From JAGXSE01 sp040757295 (lineage in GTDB: Bacteria > Bacillota > PH28-bin88): 64,000 nt of DNA. Location: NCBI GenBank assembly GCA_040757295.1, contig JBFLXH010000008.1, positions 1 to 64,000 on the forward strand, in the 5' to 3' direction. Below, in pieces: positions 41,165-49,804 of this stretch. Position 1 is the stretch's first letter, and every line of letters starts with the position of its first letter. A program made the translations under genes and the position numbers. The notes beneath the pieces are model-generated. The model searched no databases and was not told where the DNA came from. It saw only the letters and a program-made list of their open reading frames with translations.

Positions 41165-43289
41165 CTTTTGTTCTCCTTCGCTCCAGTTCTTTTAAGACGG
41201 CATCAGGATACTCGATCCGGTTGTGGAAGATTCCGCTTAAAACCCTTACAAAAGCCTGGGCGATCCTATCCAGTTCCCGGTAGGTCAGTTCGCTGGCCTC
41301 CAATTGCCCGTCGTCCAATTTATCCTTGATAATCCTGCGCACCAGCCCCTCCATTCTACCGGGAGTTGGTTTTTGCATGGCCCGGACGGCAGCCTCTACG
41401 CTGTCGGCCAACATCACAATGGCAGATTCTTTGCTTCTAGGTTTTGAACTTTCGTAACGGTAGTCGCTTTCAGTTACGGAACCGGTCCGGTCTTGCTCAA
41501 CAGCTTTGTGATAGAAATAGCTGATCAGGCTGGTACCATGGTGCTGTTCAATAATATCGCATATTATCTGGGGCAGGCGATGGTTTTTGGCCATTTCCAA
41601 CCCGTCCTTGATATGAGAGGAAATGATTAATGTGCTCAAACTGGGTGACAGTTTATCATGGGGGTTTTCCGCCGTAAACTGGTTTTCTATGAAGAAGTAT
41701 GGCCGTTTTAGTTTGCCGATATCATGGTAATAGGCGCCAATCCGGGCTAGAAGAGAATCCGCCCCTACAGCATCGGCTGCCGCTTCTGCCAGGTTCCCTA
41801 CCATTACGCTGTGATGGTAGGTGCCAGGAGCCTCGACCAGCATCCTTTTCAGGAGAGGCTGGTTCGGGTTGGAAAGTTCCAGCAGCTTAACCGATGTGGT
41901 GATGCCAAAGGCAGTCTCCAGGAAAGGCAAGGAACCTATAGTTAAAATGGCCGAAAGCACTCCGTTAATTATCCCCATTAGCACAGCAAGAGAAACCGTG
42001 GTCAGAGAAGCCGAGATCAGGAGGCTCATGGCAGTAATAGTAACAACGTTAGCCAGGGCGATATAAAGGCTGGACTTAGCCAGGTCGGAGCGTTGGCTTA
42101 GTTTAGAAACACTATAGACCCCAGCCAGTCCCCCTACAACAGCCACCACTGTAAAGGACAGTTGGCCGCCAGTGATTATCCCTGTAAATATCGCCATGAT
42201 GATGGTACAGAAAATAGCCAGTTTTGTATCCATTAAAATGGCGATCAGCATGGCCCCTGCCGCCACCGGCGCCAGATAGCCCGTAACCATGGCGGTTGCT
42301 CCCCTGCCCAGGTTAATGGCATAAAAGCCCTTGGTAAAGACCAGGGTTGTAACCACCAAAATCCCCAAGAGGACGAAAAAGGGTTCATGCTCATAGACCA
42401 CGCGCTGGTGCTGGTAGAGGAAGAAAAAGATTAAGCCATAGGAAATCAGGATCAGCATGGCCAGCCCCAATAGGGGCAGGTAAGGAGCTTGGGTACGCAA
42501 CAACCCAAGCTGCTGCAAGGCCTCGATCTGGGCTTCCGTAACCACATCGCCTTCCCGGACAATCACCTGGTTCATCTGAATACTGACATGCTGATTGGCA
42601 ACCGCATCCTGGGCAAGTTGAATATTCCGCGTCGTTGCCACCGGATCATAAACCAGGTTGGGCTGGATTTCTACTAGCTGCAGCACGGCTTTTAGGACAG
42701 GAGCCAAAGAGGCGCTGTTAGGCAGCCGGTCAACCTCCTGTATCATCTTCTGCCTGGAGGATTCTACCGCCTCCCGCTGGATGCCATGGCCCATATGCTG
42801 CCGGAGGAGTTGAATTGCGTTAAGTTCCAAAGCGCGAAGAGCTGCCGGGTCAGCCCGCAGCACCAGCGCAGCCTCTTTAGTGTTAAACACAGGCAAAAGC
42901 TGCCTGAGATTGTTCAGCTTCTGGAATTCTTCATCTCCAGCCGAGACAATTTCCTGTATACTGGCAAAATACCTGCGTAGAGCCCCTTCAACCTCTTGGA
43001 GCACCTGGTTGTCCACCCGGTAAGCAAGCTTAACCTGGCGAGCTGCTTCCTGCCGGGCTGCTTCTGTTAAGACCTCGCTCACATAGGTAATACTTTTAGG
43101 AGCCGGAAATGTCCTGGGGCTGGGCTGTCCAGCCTCCAATTTAATGTTTCTGGGCATTAAATTGGCCCCCAGGATCAGCATGGTAGCCAAGAAAAAGACC
43201 AAGCCCCAGACAAAACGGCGGATATTTAAACTGCGCCAAGTCCGGGCCAGCGGGACCAACAACTCCCGGATTACATATTTAAGGTTCAC
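41133..43289 (-). CDS. 7TM-HD membrane phosphodiesterase (PgpH/YqfF type)
   Basis: 718 aa. N-terminal membrane span, a long extracytoplasmic 7TMR-HDED domain (about 55-270), seven membrane helices (about 275-465), and a cytoplasmic HD domain (YHHSVMVGNLAEAAA, ARIGAYYHDIGKLKRP, about 485-530). Homologues degrade c-di-AMP, so a second-messenger role is likely. The GTG at 43289 follows GGGAG. Repeat copy R3 ends 17 bases upstream of the start, between this gene and phoH. Confidence 0.93.
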   Translation of the reverse strand: MNLKYVIRELLVPLARTWRSLNIRRFVWGLVFFLATMLILGANLMPRNIKLEAGQPSPRTFPAPKSITYVSEVLTEAARQEAARQVKLAYRVDNQVLQEVEGALRRYFASIQEIVSAGDEEFQKLNNLRQLLPVFNTKEAALVLRADPAALRALELNAIQLLRQHMGHGIQREAVESSRQKMIQEVDRLPNSASLAPVLKAVLQLVEIQPNLVYDPVATTRNIQLAQDAVANQHVSIQMNQVIVREGDVVTEAQIEALQQLGLLRTQAPYLPLLGLAMLILISYGLIFFFLYQHQRVVYEHEPFFVLLGILVVTTLVFTKGFYAINLGRGATAMVTGYLAPVAAGAMLIAILMDTKLAIFCTIIMAIFTGIITGGQLSFTVVAVVGGLAGVYSVSKLSQRSDLAKSSLYIALANVVTITAMSLLISASLTTVSLAVLMGIINGVLSAILTIGSLPFLETAFGITTSVKLLELSNPNQPLLKRMLVEAPGTYHHSVMVGNLAEAAADAVGADSLLARIGAYYHDIGKLKRPYFFIENQFTAENPHDKLSPSLSTLIISSHIKDGLEMAKNHRLPQIICDIIEQHHGTSLISYFYHKAVEQDRTGSVTESDYRYESSKPRSKESAIVMLADSVEAAVRAMQKPTPGRMEGLVRRIIKDKLDDGQLEASELTYRELDRIAQAFVRVLSGIFHNRIEYPDAVLKELERRRTKDVAIRAKSAG

Positions 43290-43305
43290 CTATAGCCATC
43301 TCCCT

Positions 43306-43601
43306 TTCAACTGGGTCTTGGCTTCAGTGGGGGATTGCTTCCCCCGCTGAAGCTTAGATTCGACCAGTTCTTGGCTCCGGTTTACCGGAGCTTAGAACTG
43401 GTTAATCCCATAGGGGGCCAGTTAATACAGTGGCGTAGCCGCTCTTAAAATGAGCCAGGCCATAAATTATACACTAATTTAACGTGGCCTGAAAGCGAAT
43501 TTCATGCTCGGCTTCATTGATTTTAATATTTTTCCTTTGCCGAGCATTTCCCGCCGCTTGGAGAAGCGGGGGTCTTAGAGCGGGTAGCCATCTGTGATAA
43601 T
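43306..43601 (-). repeat. Dispersed repeat, module A with one B module (copy R3, reversed)
   Basis: Reverse-complement orientation relative to R1 and R2. It begins CAACTGGGTCTTGGCTTCAG and ends GGGTAGCCATCTGTGATAA, which touches the phoH stop codon. The nested B module (about 43450-43548, AATGAGCCAGGCCAT... to GCCGAGCATT) has the same direction relative to A as in R2. Confidence 0.85.
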
Positions 43602-44567
43602 TTACTGGTGCTGTTCATAGGCCTGGATAATCTTCTGCACCAAAGGGTGCCGCACCACATCCGCTTCAGTCAGGTACTCAAAGGCAATGCCTTTTATTCC
43701 CTTTAAAACCTGCTGCACATGAACCAGACCCGATACATTTTCCTTGGGCAGATCCACCTGGGTAATATCTCCGGTAATCACTGCTTTTGAACCAAACCCA
43801 ATCCTGGTCAAAAACATCTTCATCTGTTCGGGAGTGGTATTTTGAGCTTCATCAAGAATGATGAAAGAGTCGTCAAGGGTACGCCCCCGCATATAGGCTA
43901 AAGGAGCTATTTCAATCAGGGTTCGTTCCATATACTTTTCTGCTGTATCTAATCCTAACACATCGTACAATCCGTCGTATAAAGGCCGTAGGTACGGGTT
44001 TACCTTTTCCTGCAGGTCACCAGGCAAAAAGCCCAATTTTTCCCCTGCTTCCACTGCAGGCCTAGCCAGGATAATCCGGTTGACTTCTTTGTTCCGCAAG
44101 GCGGATACAGCCATCACCACCGCCAGATAGGTTTTCCCTGTGCCGGCCGGGCCGATGCCAAAAACCAGGTCATGGTTCTTAATGGCCTGGACATACTTCA
44201 ACTGCCCCAGGGTCTTAGGCTTAATGGGTTTACCCCGGGGAGTAACATAAATTGGCTCTGACAAGGCTTCGGTTATTTTTCCCTTTTGGCTCCGGTCCTT
44301 CCCTAAAAGACCCAGGGCGTAATTTATGGTTCCTATTGAGATCGGGGTGCCTGACTGCACCAAGGCTAACAGCTGGTGAAATAAGTCCTGGACGAGTTCC
44401 ACAGCCTCTTCAGATCCAGAAATAATTAGCTGATTGCCTCTGGCCACAATCTTCGCATCACAATTATTTTCGATAAACCTGAGGTGCTCGTCATGTTTGC
44501 CAAAAATGGCAGCCGCTTCTCCGTTGTTGCCGATTGCCATCCTAATTTCATGGTAATCTTTCGCCAA
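43602..44567 (-). CDS. PhoH-family ATPase
   Basis: 321 aa. N-terminal KH-like part (HLRFIENNCDAKIVARGNQLIISG) and a helicase-type ATPase core with Walker A GPAGTGKTYLA, Walker B FIILDEAQNT, and GDITQVDLP. PhoH-like proteins are linked to RNA metabolism. The start is a TTG at 44567 with GGGAGG about 11 bases away. It stands between two repeat copies (R3 after, R4 before). Confidence 0.95.
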   Translation of the reverse strand: MAKDYHEIRMAIGNNGEAAAIFGKHDEHLRFIENNCDAKIVARGNQLIISGSEEAVELVQDLFHQLLALVQSGTPISIGTINYALGLLGKDRSQKGKITEALSEPIYVTPRGKPIKPKTLGQLKYVQAIKNHDLVFGIGPAGTGKTYLAVVMAVSALRNKEVNRIILARPAVEAGEKLGFLPGDLQEKVNPYLRPLYDGLYDVLGLDTAEKYMERTLIEIAPLAYMRGRTLDDSFIILDEAQNTTPEQMKMFLTRIGFGSKAVITGDITQVDLPKENVSGLVHVQQVLKGIKGIAFEYLTEADVVRHPLVQKIIQAYEQHQ

Positions 44568-44625
44568 ATCGTTATAGACCTCCCGCCAACGGTTTGATAT
44601 ATGGCAGCGCTATCATGTCTTTCAA

Positions 44626-44736
44626 TAATATACTCGGCAAGGGATAAAATTGCATTATCATAATGAAGCCGAGTATGAAATTCGCTTTGAGGCCACGTTA
44701 AATCAATGAATAATTAGTGGCCTCGCTCATTATAAT
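44626..44736. repeat. Dispersed repeat, module B alone (copy R4)
   Basis: About 108 bp. Hairpin 1 is ATACTCGGC...GCCGAGTAT (9 bp perfect) and hairpin 2 is GAGGCCAC...GTGGCCTC (8 bp perfect), ending CTCATTAT. It lies between phoH and yqfD. Confidence 0.85.
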
Positions 44737-44784
44737 TATACAGCCTTCGATGCTGCCCCTCAATAGCAAGCTCTGGCAGACAAC

Positions 44785-46023
44785 TTACAGCTTGAAAGGC
44801 TGCACGACCCCGATATCCTCGACAGCTTCCACGGTGACCTTAACAGCAACTTTTTCTTTATCTCCAGGCAAGGTCTTAACAGCTTGAGCAACAATGGCAG
44901 TACTGGCCGGCATTTGGCTCTTAATAAGAGCCAAGGCCCTGGCTTCAGCTATAGATAGGGCTTCTGCAGCGGTAAAGCTTTTCTCCCTAATTTCCACTTC
45001 ATGGTAAGTTGTCGTTATTATTTCGACAGGGGCCGGTAAATTCCTCCACCCTGGCAAAGTTTTCACCTCGGCCCTGGGCATTGCGTTGGCAAACTGTCTG
45101 CCCGCCCTCTTTAGTATTATTTCTCGGTTGCCAATTACTAAGCTAATAGCCATGGCCTTCCTGCCAGTGGGTATCTCCTGCCGCTCCGTCAAAAAAACAA
45201 TCTCTTCAGCTTCGTACCATACCCTAGCCCGCACAATTCCCCGCGCCCGCCGGTACTGAGCCTTGTCCTGGGGCTTGGGAGGGGCCGGAGCCCCCTGGGC
45301 CAGGCTGGGATCCTGGGGATAGATAATTCCGGAAATTAACACCTGCCCTTTTACTACCGTATCCCCGGCTTTTACCAGGGGGTTTCCGATCATCACAAGA
45401 ATTTCTTTAATTACCCCATCTTTGGCAGCTACCACATGGGCAGGCTCCTGGCGCTGGTATTGAGGCGAGAGCAAAACCTTTTCCACGACTTTGATCCTAG
45501 CCCTAGTGCCCTCGACCTGGATTCCCACCCATGCCAACTCTGGAATGCTGTTTTCCAGGTGCTTTTCCACCAGACTTACATCCAGCCGCCTTTTGGCAGC
45601 TCCAATGTACAGGCCCTTTTCCTTAGCTCTTTCCTGGATATCAATCGGGTTGACATACTGCAGGGGCTCCTGAGGCGCCACCTCAATAAACCAAACAAAA
45701 GAGGATAAATAGACGAGGGCTGCCAGAAAAAACACTGCCCCGGCTACCAGCATCCGGCGGCCTTTTAATTGATGAATGGTAAAAGGCAGCCCATATTTTT
45801 GTTTTATCCGCACTCTGCAGCGGGTTTTACGGGCTATATCCCGCAGCTGGAAAAATCCTGCCGGGAGTACTTTCATGATTACGGTATCGTTGGGCAGGCG
45901 AAAGATATCCCATAATCTTATGCCCTTGGTAAGGGAAAGGTTAATGAAGCGTTCTACCCCCGTGCCCTGTACAGTGATCAATACATATCCCCTGAAGTAA
46001 ACCCACCACCTGCCAAAATCCAT
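44785..46023 (-). CDS. Sporulation protein YqfD
   Basis: 412 aa. One membrane span (about 90-110, MLVAGAVFFLAALVYLSSF) and a large extracytoplasmic part. In Bacillus yqfD is sigma-E controlled and transcribed with yqfC ahead of phoH. Its presence implies an endospore former. It begins 15 bases after yqfC. Transcription into phoH would have to cross repeat R4. Confidence 0.93.
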   Translation of the reverse strand: MDFGRWWVYFRGYVLITVQGTGVERFINLSLTKGIRLWDIFRLPNDTVIMKVLPAGFFQLRDIARKTRCRVRIKQKYGLPFTIHQLKGRRMLVAGAVFFLAALVYLSSFVWFIEVAPQEPLQYVNPIDIQERAKEKGLYIGAAKRRLDVSLVEKHLENSIPELAWVGIQVEGTRARIKVVEKVLLSPQYQRQEPAHVVAAKDGVIKEILVMIGNPLVKAGDTVVKGQVLISGIIYPQDPSLAQGAPAPPKPQDKAQYRRARGIVRARVWYEAEEIVFLTERQEIPTGRKAMAISLVIGNREIILKRAGRQFANAMPRAEVKTLPGWRNLPAPVEIITTTYHEVEIREKSFTAAEALSIAEARALALIKSQMPASTAIVAQAVKTLPGDKEKVAVKVTVEAVEDIGVVQPFKL

Positions 46024-46038
46024 CCTTGACAGTCCTCC

Positions 46039-46341
46039 TTACTCGGCATAACTAACCGAAAACACCTTGCCCTCAGCAACGATCTGATCTGGCAGGATAT
46101 TCCGCAAGACCAGTCCTTGCCCAGTGATAATTATTTCACCCAGGCTGACACTGATGCGCAGCCTTTCCGGGGAGTATTCAATAATTCCCCTGTGGTTTTC
46201 CAAGAGGACCTGCATATTCCCCACCAGGGTCACTTTTGGCAGATCCATGACCACTTCCCGGGGCATCTCCAAAAGGTCTGCCACTTTATGCCTGATTTCC
46301 TTTCCGGGAATGGCCTTCCGCTGAGATGTCCGCTCACTCAA
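46039..46341 (-). CDS. Sporulation protein YqfC
   Basis: 100 aa, normal for the family (YabP/YqfC type). VVMDLPKVTLVGNMQVLLENHRG is the core signature, followed by ISLGEIIITG-like residues. Start is TTG at 46341, with a GAGAGGGG run upstream at rather long spacing. First gene of the yqfCD pair, which is expected to be sporulation-specific. Confidence 0.93.
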   Translation of the reverse strand: MSERTSQRKAIPGKEIRHKVADLLEMPREVVMDLPKVTLVGNMQVLLENHRGIIEYSPERLRISVSLGEIIITGQGLVLRNILPDQIVAEGKVFSVSYAE

Positions 46342-46445
46342 CAGGGTTCCGCCCCTCTCTTAAAACGACAAATTGCTCTAGTTCATTCTATGCCTGCCAA
46401 TAGGCTTTAATTACCCGCAGGACAAACCTGCTCATCCTGGAGCAA

Positions 46446-46479
46446 CAAAAAAGCCGGGCTCCTTCACCAGAACCCGGCT
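46446..46479 (-). terminator. Intrinsic terminator
   Basis: On the minus strand AGCCGGG and CCCGGCT pair around a 16-base loop and are followed by six T. It ends the transcript from sdaAA and the 46-codon ORF before yqfC. Confidence 0.85.
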
Positions 46480-46506
46480 CCAAGTATACGGCTAATTCTA
46501 TTAATA

Positions 46507-46647
46507 CTAGTCCAGATAATCCTTTAAGTTTACCTTGGGATAGACTACCCGCTTGCAATAGTTAACCAAAGACAAATCAAAGGTAGCATCAATTTCTACC
46601 TTGGCGCGGGTACAGTCTGCCAGCGAGGTGGTGGGGTCGTTTTCCAT
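46507..46647 (-). CDS. Short ORF of 46 codons, unknown
   Basis: The frame reads MENDPTTSLADCTRAKVEID, then ATFDLSLVNYCKRVVYPKVN and LKDYLD, with codon choice like real genes here and a terminator 28 bases after the stop. No clear ribosome-binding site and no recognised family. It could be the tail of a lost larger gene. It lies between sdaAA and the terminator. Confidence 0.35.
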   Translation of the reverse strand: MENDPTTSLADCTRAKVEIDATFDLSLVNYCKRVVYPKVNLKDYLD

Positions 46648-46673
46648 GCCCTAGGCATGGGAACAGTAAAGAT

Positions 46674-47549
46674 TTAAGCCTGATCAACGGCATCATGGAT
46701 TTTCGCGGCCAGTTTTTTCCCGGTGGGTGTGACCGCCAACCCCCCGCGGCCAGTCTCCCTCAATTCCTCAGGCAAGGCTTTGCCAATCCTATGCATGGCC
46801 CAGATTACTTCATCGGGGGGAATAACGCTTTGCACTCCCGCCACAGCCATCTGGGCAGCTGTTAAAGCATGGACGGCTGCGAAGGCGTTTCTTTTTACAC
46901 AAGGCACCTCCACCAGGCCGGCTACCGGGTCACAGACCAACCCCAGCAGGTTTTTTAGGGCTAAGGCCGCCGCATGGGCCACAATCACCGGATCCCCGGC
47001 AAGCAACTCTGCAGCCGCCGCTGCTGCCATAGCCGCCGCAGCGCCGCACTCAGCCTGGCATCCCCCATCTGCCCCGGAAATAGACGCGTTTTTTGCAATC
47101 ACCATCCCCACACCGGCTGCCGTCAGCAAGGCATGGGCGACCTCAGTTGTCCCGGCGCCAGTCTCTTCGGCAACAACTGAAAGGACCGCAGGAAGAATGC
47201 CGCAGGAACCAGCCGTCGGAGCCGCCACAATGCGGCCCATGGCCGCATTGGTTTCGGCTGCCGCCAAGGCTCTGGCAATTACCTTTGCAGGGACTCTCCC
47301 GATTACAGCTTCATCAACGATCCGGGCGACCCTGGCTGCATCACCACCAACCAGCCCCCCCATAGAAGGCTGGACGCCGGTTGACTCAATTGATTCCAGC
47401 ATTACCTGCCAACGCCGGGCCATTTCCCGCAGCAGTTCATCTCCTGGGATACCTCTTTCTTTCTCCTCAGTTTCCATCACGATCTGCCATATGGCGCACT
47501 CCTGGTTCTGCGCCAAGGCAACAAGGTCTTGGATTGTTTGAAAAGCCAC
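46674..47549 (-). CDS. L-serine dehydratase, iron-sulfur-dependent, alpha subunit
   Basis: Splits L-serine to pyruvate and ammonia using a [4Fe-4S] cluster. 291 aa. Cysteines in AGSCGILPA, GGCQAECG and LVCDPVAGLVEVPCVKRN are the conserved cluster ligand regions; PSMGGLVGGD is the N-terminal loop. Start GTG at 47549 with GGAGG about 13 bases upstream. The beta subunit gene is upstream, but repeat R5 (about 300 bp) separates them. Confidence 0.95.
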   Translation of the reverse strand: MAFQTIQDLVALAQNQECAIWQIVMETEEKERGIPGDELLREMARRWQVMLESIESTGVQPSMGGLVGGDAARVARIVDEAVIGRVPAKVIARALAAAETNAAMGRIVAAPTAGSCGILPAVLSVVAEETGAGTTEVAHALLTAAGVGMVIAKNASISGADGGCQAECGAAAAMAAAAAAELLAGDPVIVAHAAALALKNLLGLVCDPVAGLVEVPCVKRNAFAAVHALTAAQMAVAGVQSVIPPDEVIWAMHRIGKALPEELRETGRGGLAVTPTGKKLAAKIHDAVDQA

Positions 47550-47568
47550 AGGTAACTAACCGCCTCCG

Positions 47569-47869
47569 TTTTATCACAAATGGCTACCCGCTCTAAAATG
47601 AGCCAGGCCACAAAATATACATTTATTTAACGTGGCCTGAAAGCGAATTTCATACTCGGCTTCATTATGATAATGCAATTTTATCCCCTTGCCGAGTATA
47701 TATCCCCGCTTCTTTGAAACGGCGGCAAAAGAGCGGCTTCGCCCCTGCATTAACTGGCCCCCTATGGGATTAACCAGTTCTAAGCTCCGGTAAACCGGAG
47801 CCAAGAACTGGTCGAATCTAAGCTTCAGCAGGGGAATTTCTTCCCCCGCTGAAGCCAAGACCCAGTTTA
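47569..47869 (+). repeat. Dispersed repeat, module A with a flipped B module (copy R5)
   Basis: A ends as in R1 and R2 (TTTATCACAAATGGCTACCC and CCAAGACCCAGTTTAA). The nested B module (about 47597-47702) points the opposite way to that in R2 and R3, and sits on the other side of the small CCGCTTCT hairpin. The element separates sdaAB from sdaAA. Confidence 0.87.
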
Positions 47870-48580
47870 AACTACCGGGGGAATTATTTTTACTTTATAG
47901 AAATCGGTAAAGGCCTGAATCTTTGATGCCGCTTCTCTGGGAATTGGCTGATCTGTCTCTACCACCATCAGGGCCATCCGGTCTTCAGCCCGGCGGGCAA
48001 CCCGCATGAAAGCAATATTTATTCCATGCTTGGCCAAGATACTGGAAACCTTGGCTACCATCCCCGGCTGGTCAGAATAAATACATACCAGGGCAGGGTA
48101 TTCGCCCGACAGCTGCAGGGGAAAGCTGTCAATCTCAAGCAAAACAATCTTGCCACCACCGGTAGATGCGCCAAGTATTTCCACCCGCTCTCCGTCTTCA
48201 GCCTGCAGGATGATTTTGGCCAGATTGGGATGGGCATCTCCCAGGTCCGCCGCCGATATGCGGACCATGACACCCTGTTCGGCGGCTATCTCCAGGGCAT
48301 TTTTGATCCGCAGGTCGTCCGGGTCCATGCCCAGTATTCCTCCAACCAGGGCCCGGTCGGTGCCATGACCCTTAAAGGTTGCCGCAAAAGAGCCATGCAG
48401 CAGGACCGTAGCCATCACCGGAGTCTTTCCCAGGATGTTTAAAGCCATTTTCCCAATCCTGGCCGCTCCTGCCGTATGAGAACTGGAAGGACCGACCATT
48501 ACCGGACCGATAATATCATAAACACTGTAACCCACAACCGAGAGCTCCTTTATTCCCTTATTGCCAGGTTTTTTAGTCAT
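47867..48580 (-). CDS. L-serine dehydratase, iron-sulfur-dependent, beta subunit
   Basis: 237 aa. N-terminal domain with DIIGPVMVGPSSSHTAGA and GHGTDRALVGGILG; C-terminal ACT domain (about 160-235, ALVCIYSDQPGMVAKVSSIL) that binds serine in related enzymes. The start at 48580 gives the normal length; the longer frame to 48655 would begin inside repeat R6. The stop lies at the end of repeat R5. Confidence 0.95.
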   Translation of the reverse strand: MTKKPGNKGIKELSVVGYSVYDIIGPVMVGPSSSHTAGAARIGKMALNILGKTPVMATVLLHGSFAATFKGHGTDRALVGGILGMDPDDLRIKNALEIAAEQGVMVRISAADLGDAHPNLAKIILQAEDGERVEILGASTGGGKIVLLEIDSFPLQLSGEYPALVCIYSDQPGMVAKVSSILAKHGINIAFMRVARRAEDRMALMVVETDQPIPREAASKIQAFTDFYKVKIIPPVV

Positions 48581-48639
48581 ATTCAGCGACCTTCCGGTAC
48601 TCTTCTTCCCAGAACTCCATCCGGCGCATGAAATCGATA

Positions 48640-48747
48640 TAATGAGCGAGGCCACTAATTATTCATTGATTTACCGTGGCCTCAAAGCGAATTTCATACT
48701 CGGCTTCATTATGACAATGCAATTTTATCCCTTGCCGAGTATATATT
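48640..48747. repeat. Dispersed repeat, module B alone (copy R6)
   Basis: Reverse complement of R4: ATAATGAGCGAGGCCAC... to GCCGAGTATAT, with the same two perfect hairpins. It lies between the XRE-cupin gene and sdaAB. Confidence 0.85.
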
Positions 48748-48783
48748 CTTTAGGATAGCCGAAAGGCAGCCAATCTTTATTTT

Positions 48784-49344
48784 TTAGAATAACGGCGGTG
48801 TAATAGTGGAAAGAAATACCAGCTCTTGGTCACCCACAGATTTCAGCTTATGGGGCACCGCGCCAAAATAGTAGATGGTATCTCCCTCATCCAAAACATG
48901 GGTTTCCTCACCCAGTTGCACTTCCATTTTCCCCTGCAGGACAACGATACATTCTTCCCCTTGGTGGGAAAGGGGTGTGTCACAACTTACAGCCCCTGGG
49001 GCAAGTCTTCCCATCCAGACCTCCATGGAGCGGTTTAAGTCGGGAACTAAGAGTTCGTAAACCAGATGGGATTCGGGCATTTTCAAAGCCTTTCGCTCAT
49101 TCTTCCTAACCACTGGGCTGGGCTTTTCATTGTCCATCAGAAAATAAAAAATTGGCACACCCAGGGCATCGGCAATTTTCCGCAAAGAGGTGATTGAAGG
49201 CTCTGCCAGGTCCCGTTCAACCTGGCTTAAAAAGCTGGGGGTCAACTCGGTCATATCCGCCAGTTCTCGCAAGCTTAAACCCTTTTCAGCCCTGATTCTT
49301 CGAATGGTTTCCCCAAGCACTTTGGTCCCTCCCAATAATTTCAT
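48784..49344 (-). CDS. XRE-family regulator with C-terminal cupin
   Basis: 186 aa. HTH_3 domain (about residues 9-63: IRRIRAEKGLSLRELADMTE, PSFLSQVERDLAEPSI) and a cupin_2 domain (about 112-180: SHQGEECIVVLQG, VLDEGDTIYYFGAVPHKL). This architecture (PuuR/SutR-like) usually controls amine, amino-acid or nitrogen catabolism through a small ligand in the cupin. It lies between the serine dehydratase genes and the purine island, so either could be its target; this is inference. Confidence 0.9.
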   Translation of the reverse strand: MKLLGGTKVLGETIRRIRAEKGLSLRELADMTELTPSFLSQVERDLAEPSITSLRKIADALGVPIFYFLMDNEKPSPVVRKNERKALKMPESHLVYELLVPDLNRSMEVWMGRLAPGAVSCDTPLSHQGEECIVVLQGKMEVQLGEETHVLDEGDTIYYFGAVPHKLKSVGDQELVFLSTITPPLF

Positions 49345-49804
49345 TGGCAGCCGAAATCAAAGGCAAATCTGTGCAGTAAGACTTGATGATTGTCCTGTTG
49401 CTTGTAAATATACTACATTTTTGGCCATATGAAAAGGCTTCCATAACATTGAAACAAAACAACCTGGACGTTGGAGATTAGAAAATCCAAATCCGCAAGT
49501 CTTCCGGGCCCATCCCCAGGGTTCCGCCTTGCCAATCTGATATTTTGAAAGCCACCACATGACATGAAAAAAAGGGAGCAGAGCAAACCAAGCCCTCGGT
49601 TTGCTCTGCTCAAGTGGGGTTATTAGCCTGCCCCCGTTTTTAACCATCGCGAAGGCAATCAGCCCCAGAACTGGGGATGAAAGCAAAAAGGACGTAAAAA
49701 CAGGAGTGATCCAGCGACCCAGCATAGCGGCCTTCTCATCGTACTTAACACTGCATAGGTCCATCGCTGTTGGCAGAATCATGCTGAAAAGCAAATCAAC
49801 CTGA
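49345..49804. other. Intergenic between XRE-cupin and arcC; possible decayed membrane ORF
   Basis: A minus-strand frame from 49794 (TTG) reads MDLCSVKYDEKAAMLGRW and a hydrophobic span (TSFLLSSPVLGLIAFAMV), but runs straight through a strong terminator and on into non-coding DNA. At most the first ~60 codons could be a small or broken gene. Otherwise nothing is seen here except the terminator. Confidence 0.4.
49567..49611 (-). terminator. Terminator of the ygeY-ygeW-arcC unit
   Basis: Perfect 14-bp stem (GAGCAGAGCAAACC at 49576-49589 and its complement at 49598-49611), an 8-base loop, then CCC and seven T on the minus strand. The strongest terminator in the window. Confidence 0.93.

Noticed and set aside
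46723..47541. Plus-strand frame of 272 codons opposite sdaAA
   Set aside because: Ala/Thr/Ser-rich complement of a clear serine dehydratase gene with all cluster cysteines on the other strand.
47574..47858. 94-codon minus-strand frame (MASAGEEIPLL...)
   Set aside because: Lies entirely in dispersed repeat R5; the same residues (LRFDQFLAPVYRSLELVNPIG) appear wherever module A occurs, so it is repeat sequence rather than a gene.
49357..49794. 145-codon minus-strand frame downstream of arcC
   Set aside because: It passes through a perfect 14-bp-stem terminator with a T tract; the full frame cannot be a gene, though the first part may be a remnant.
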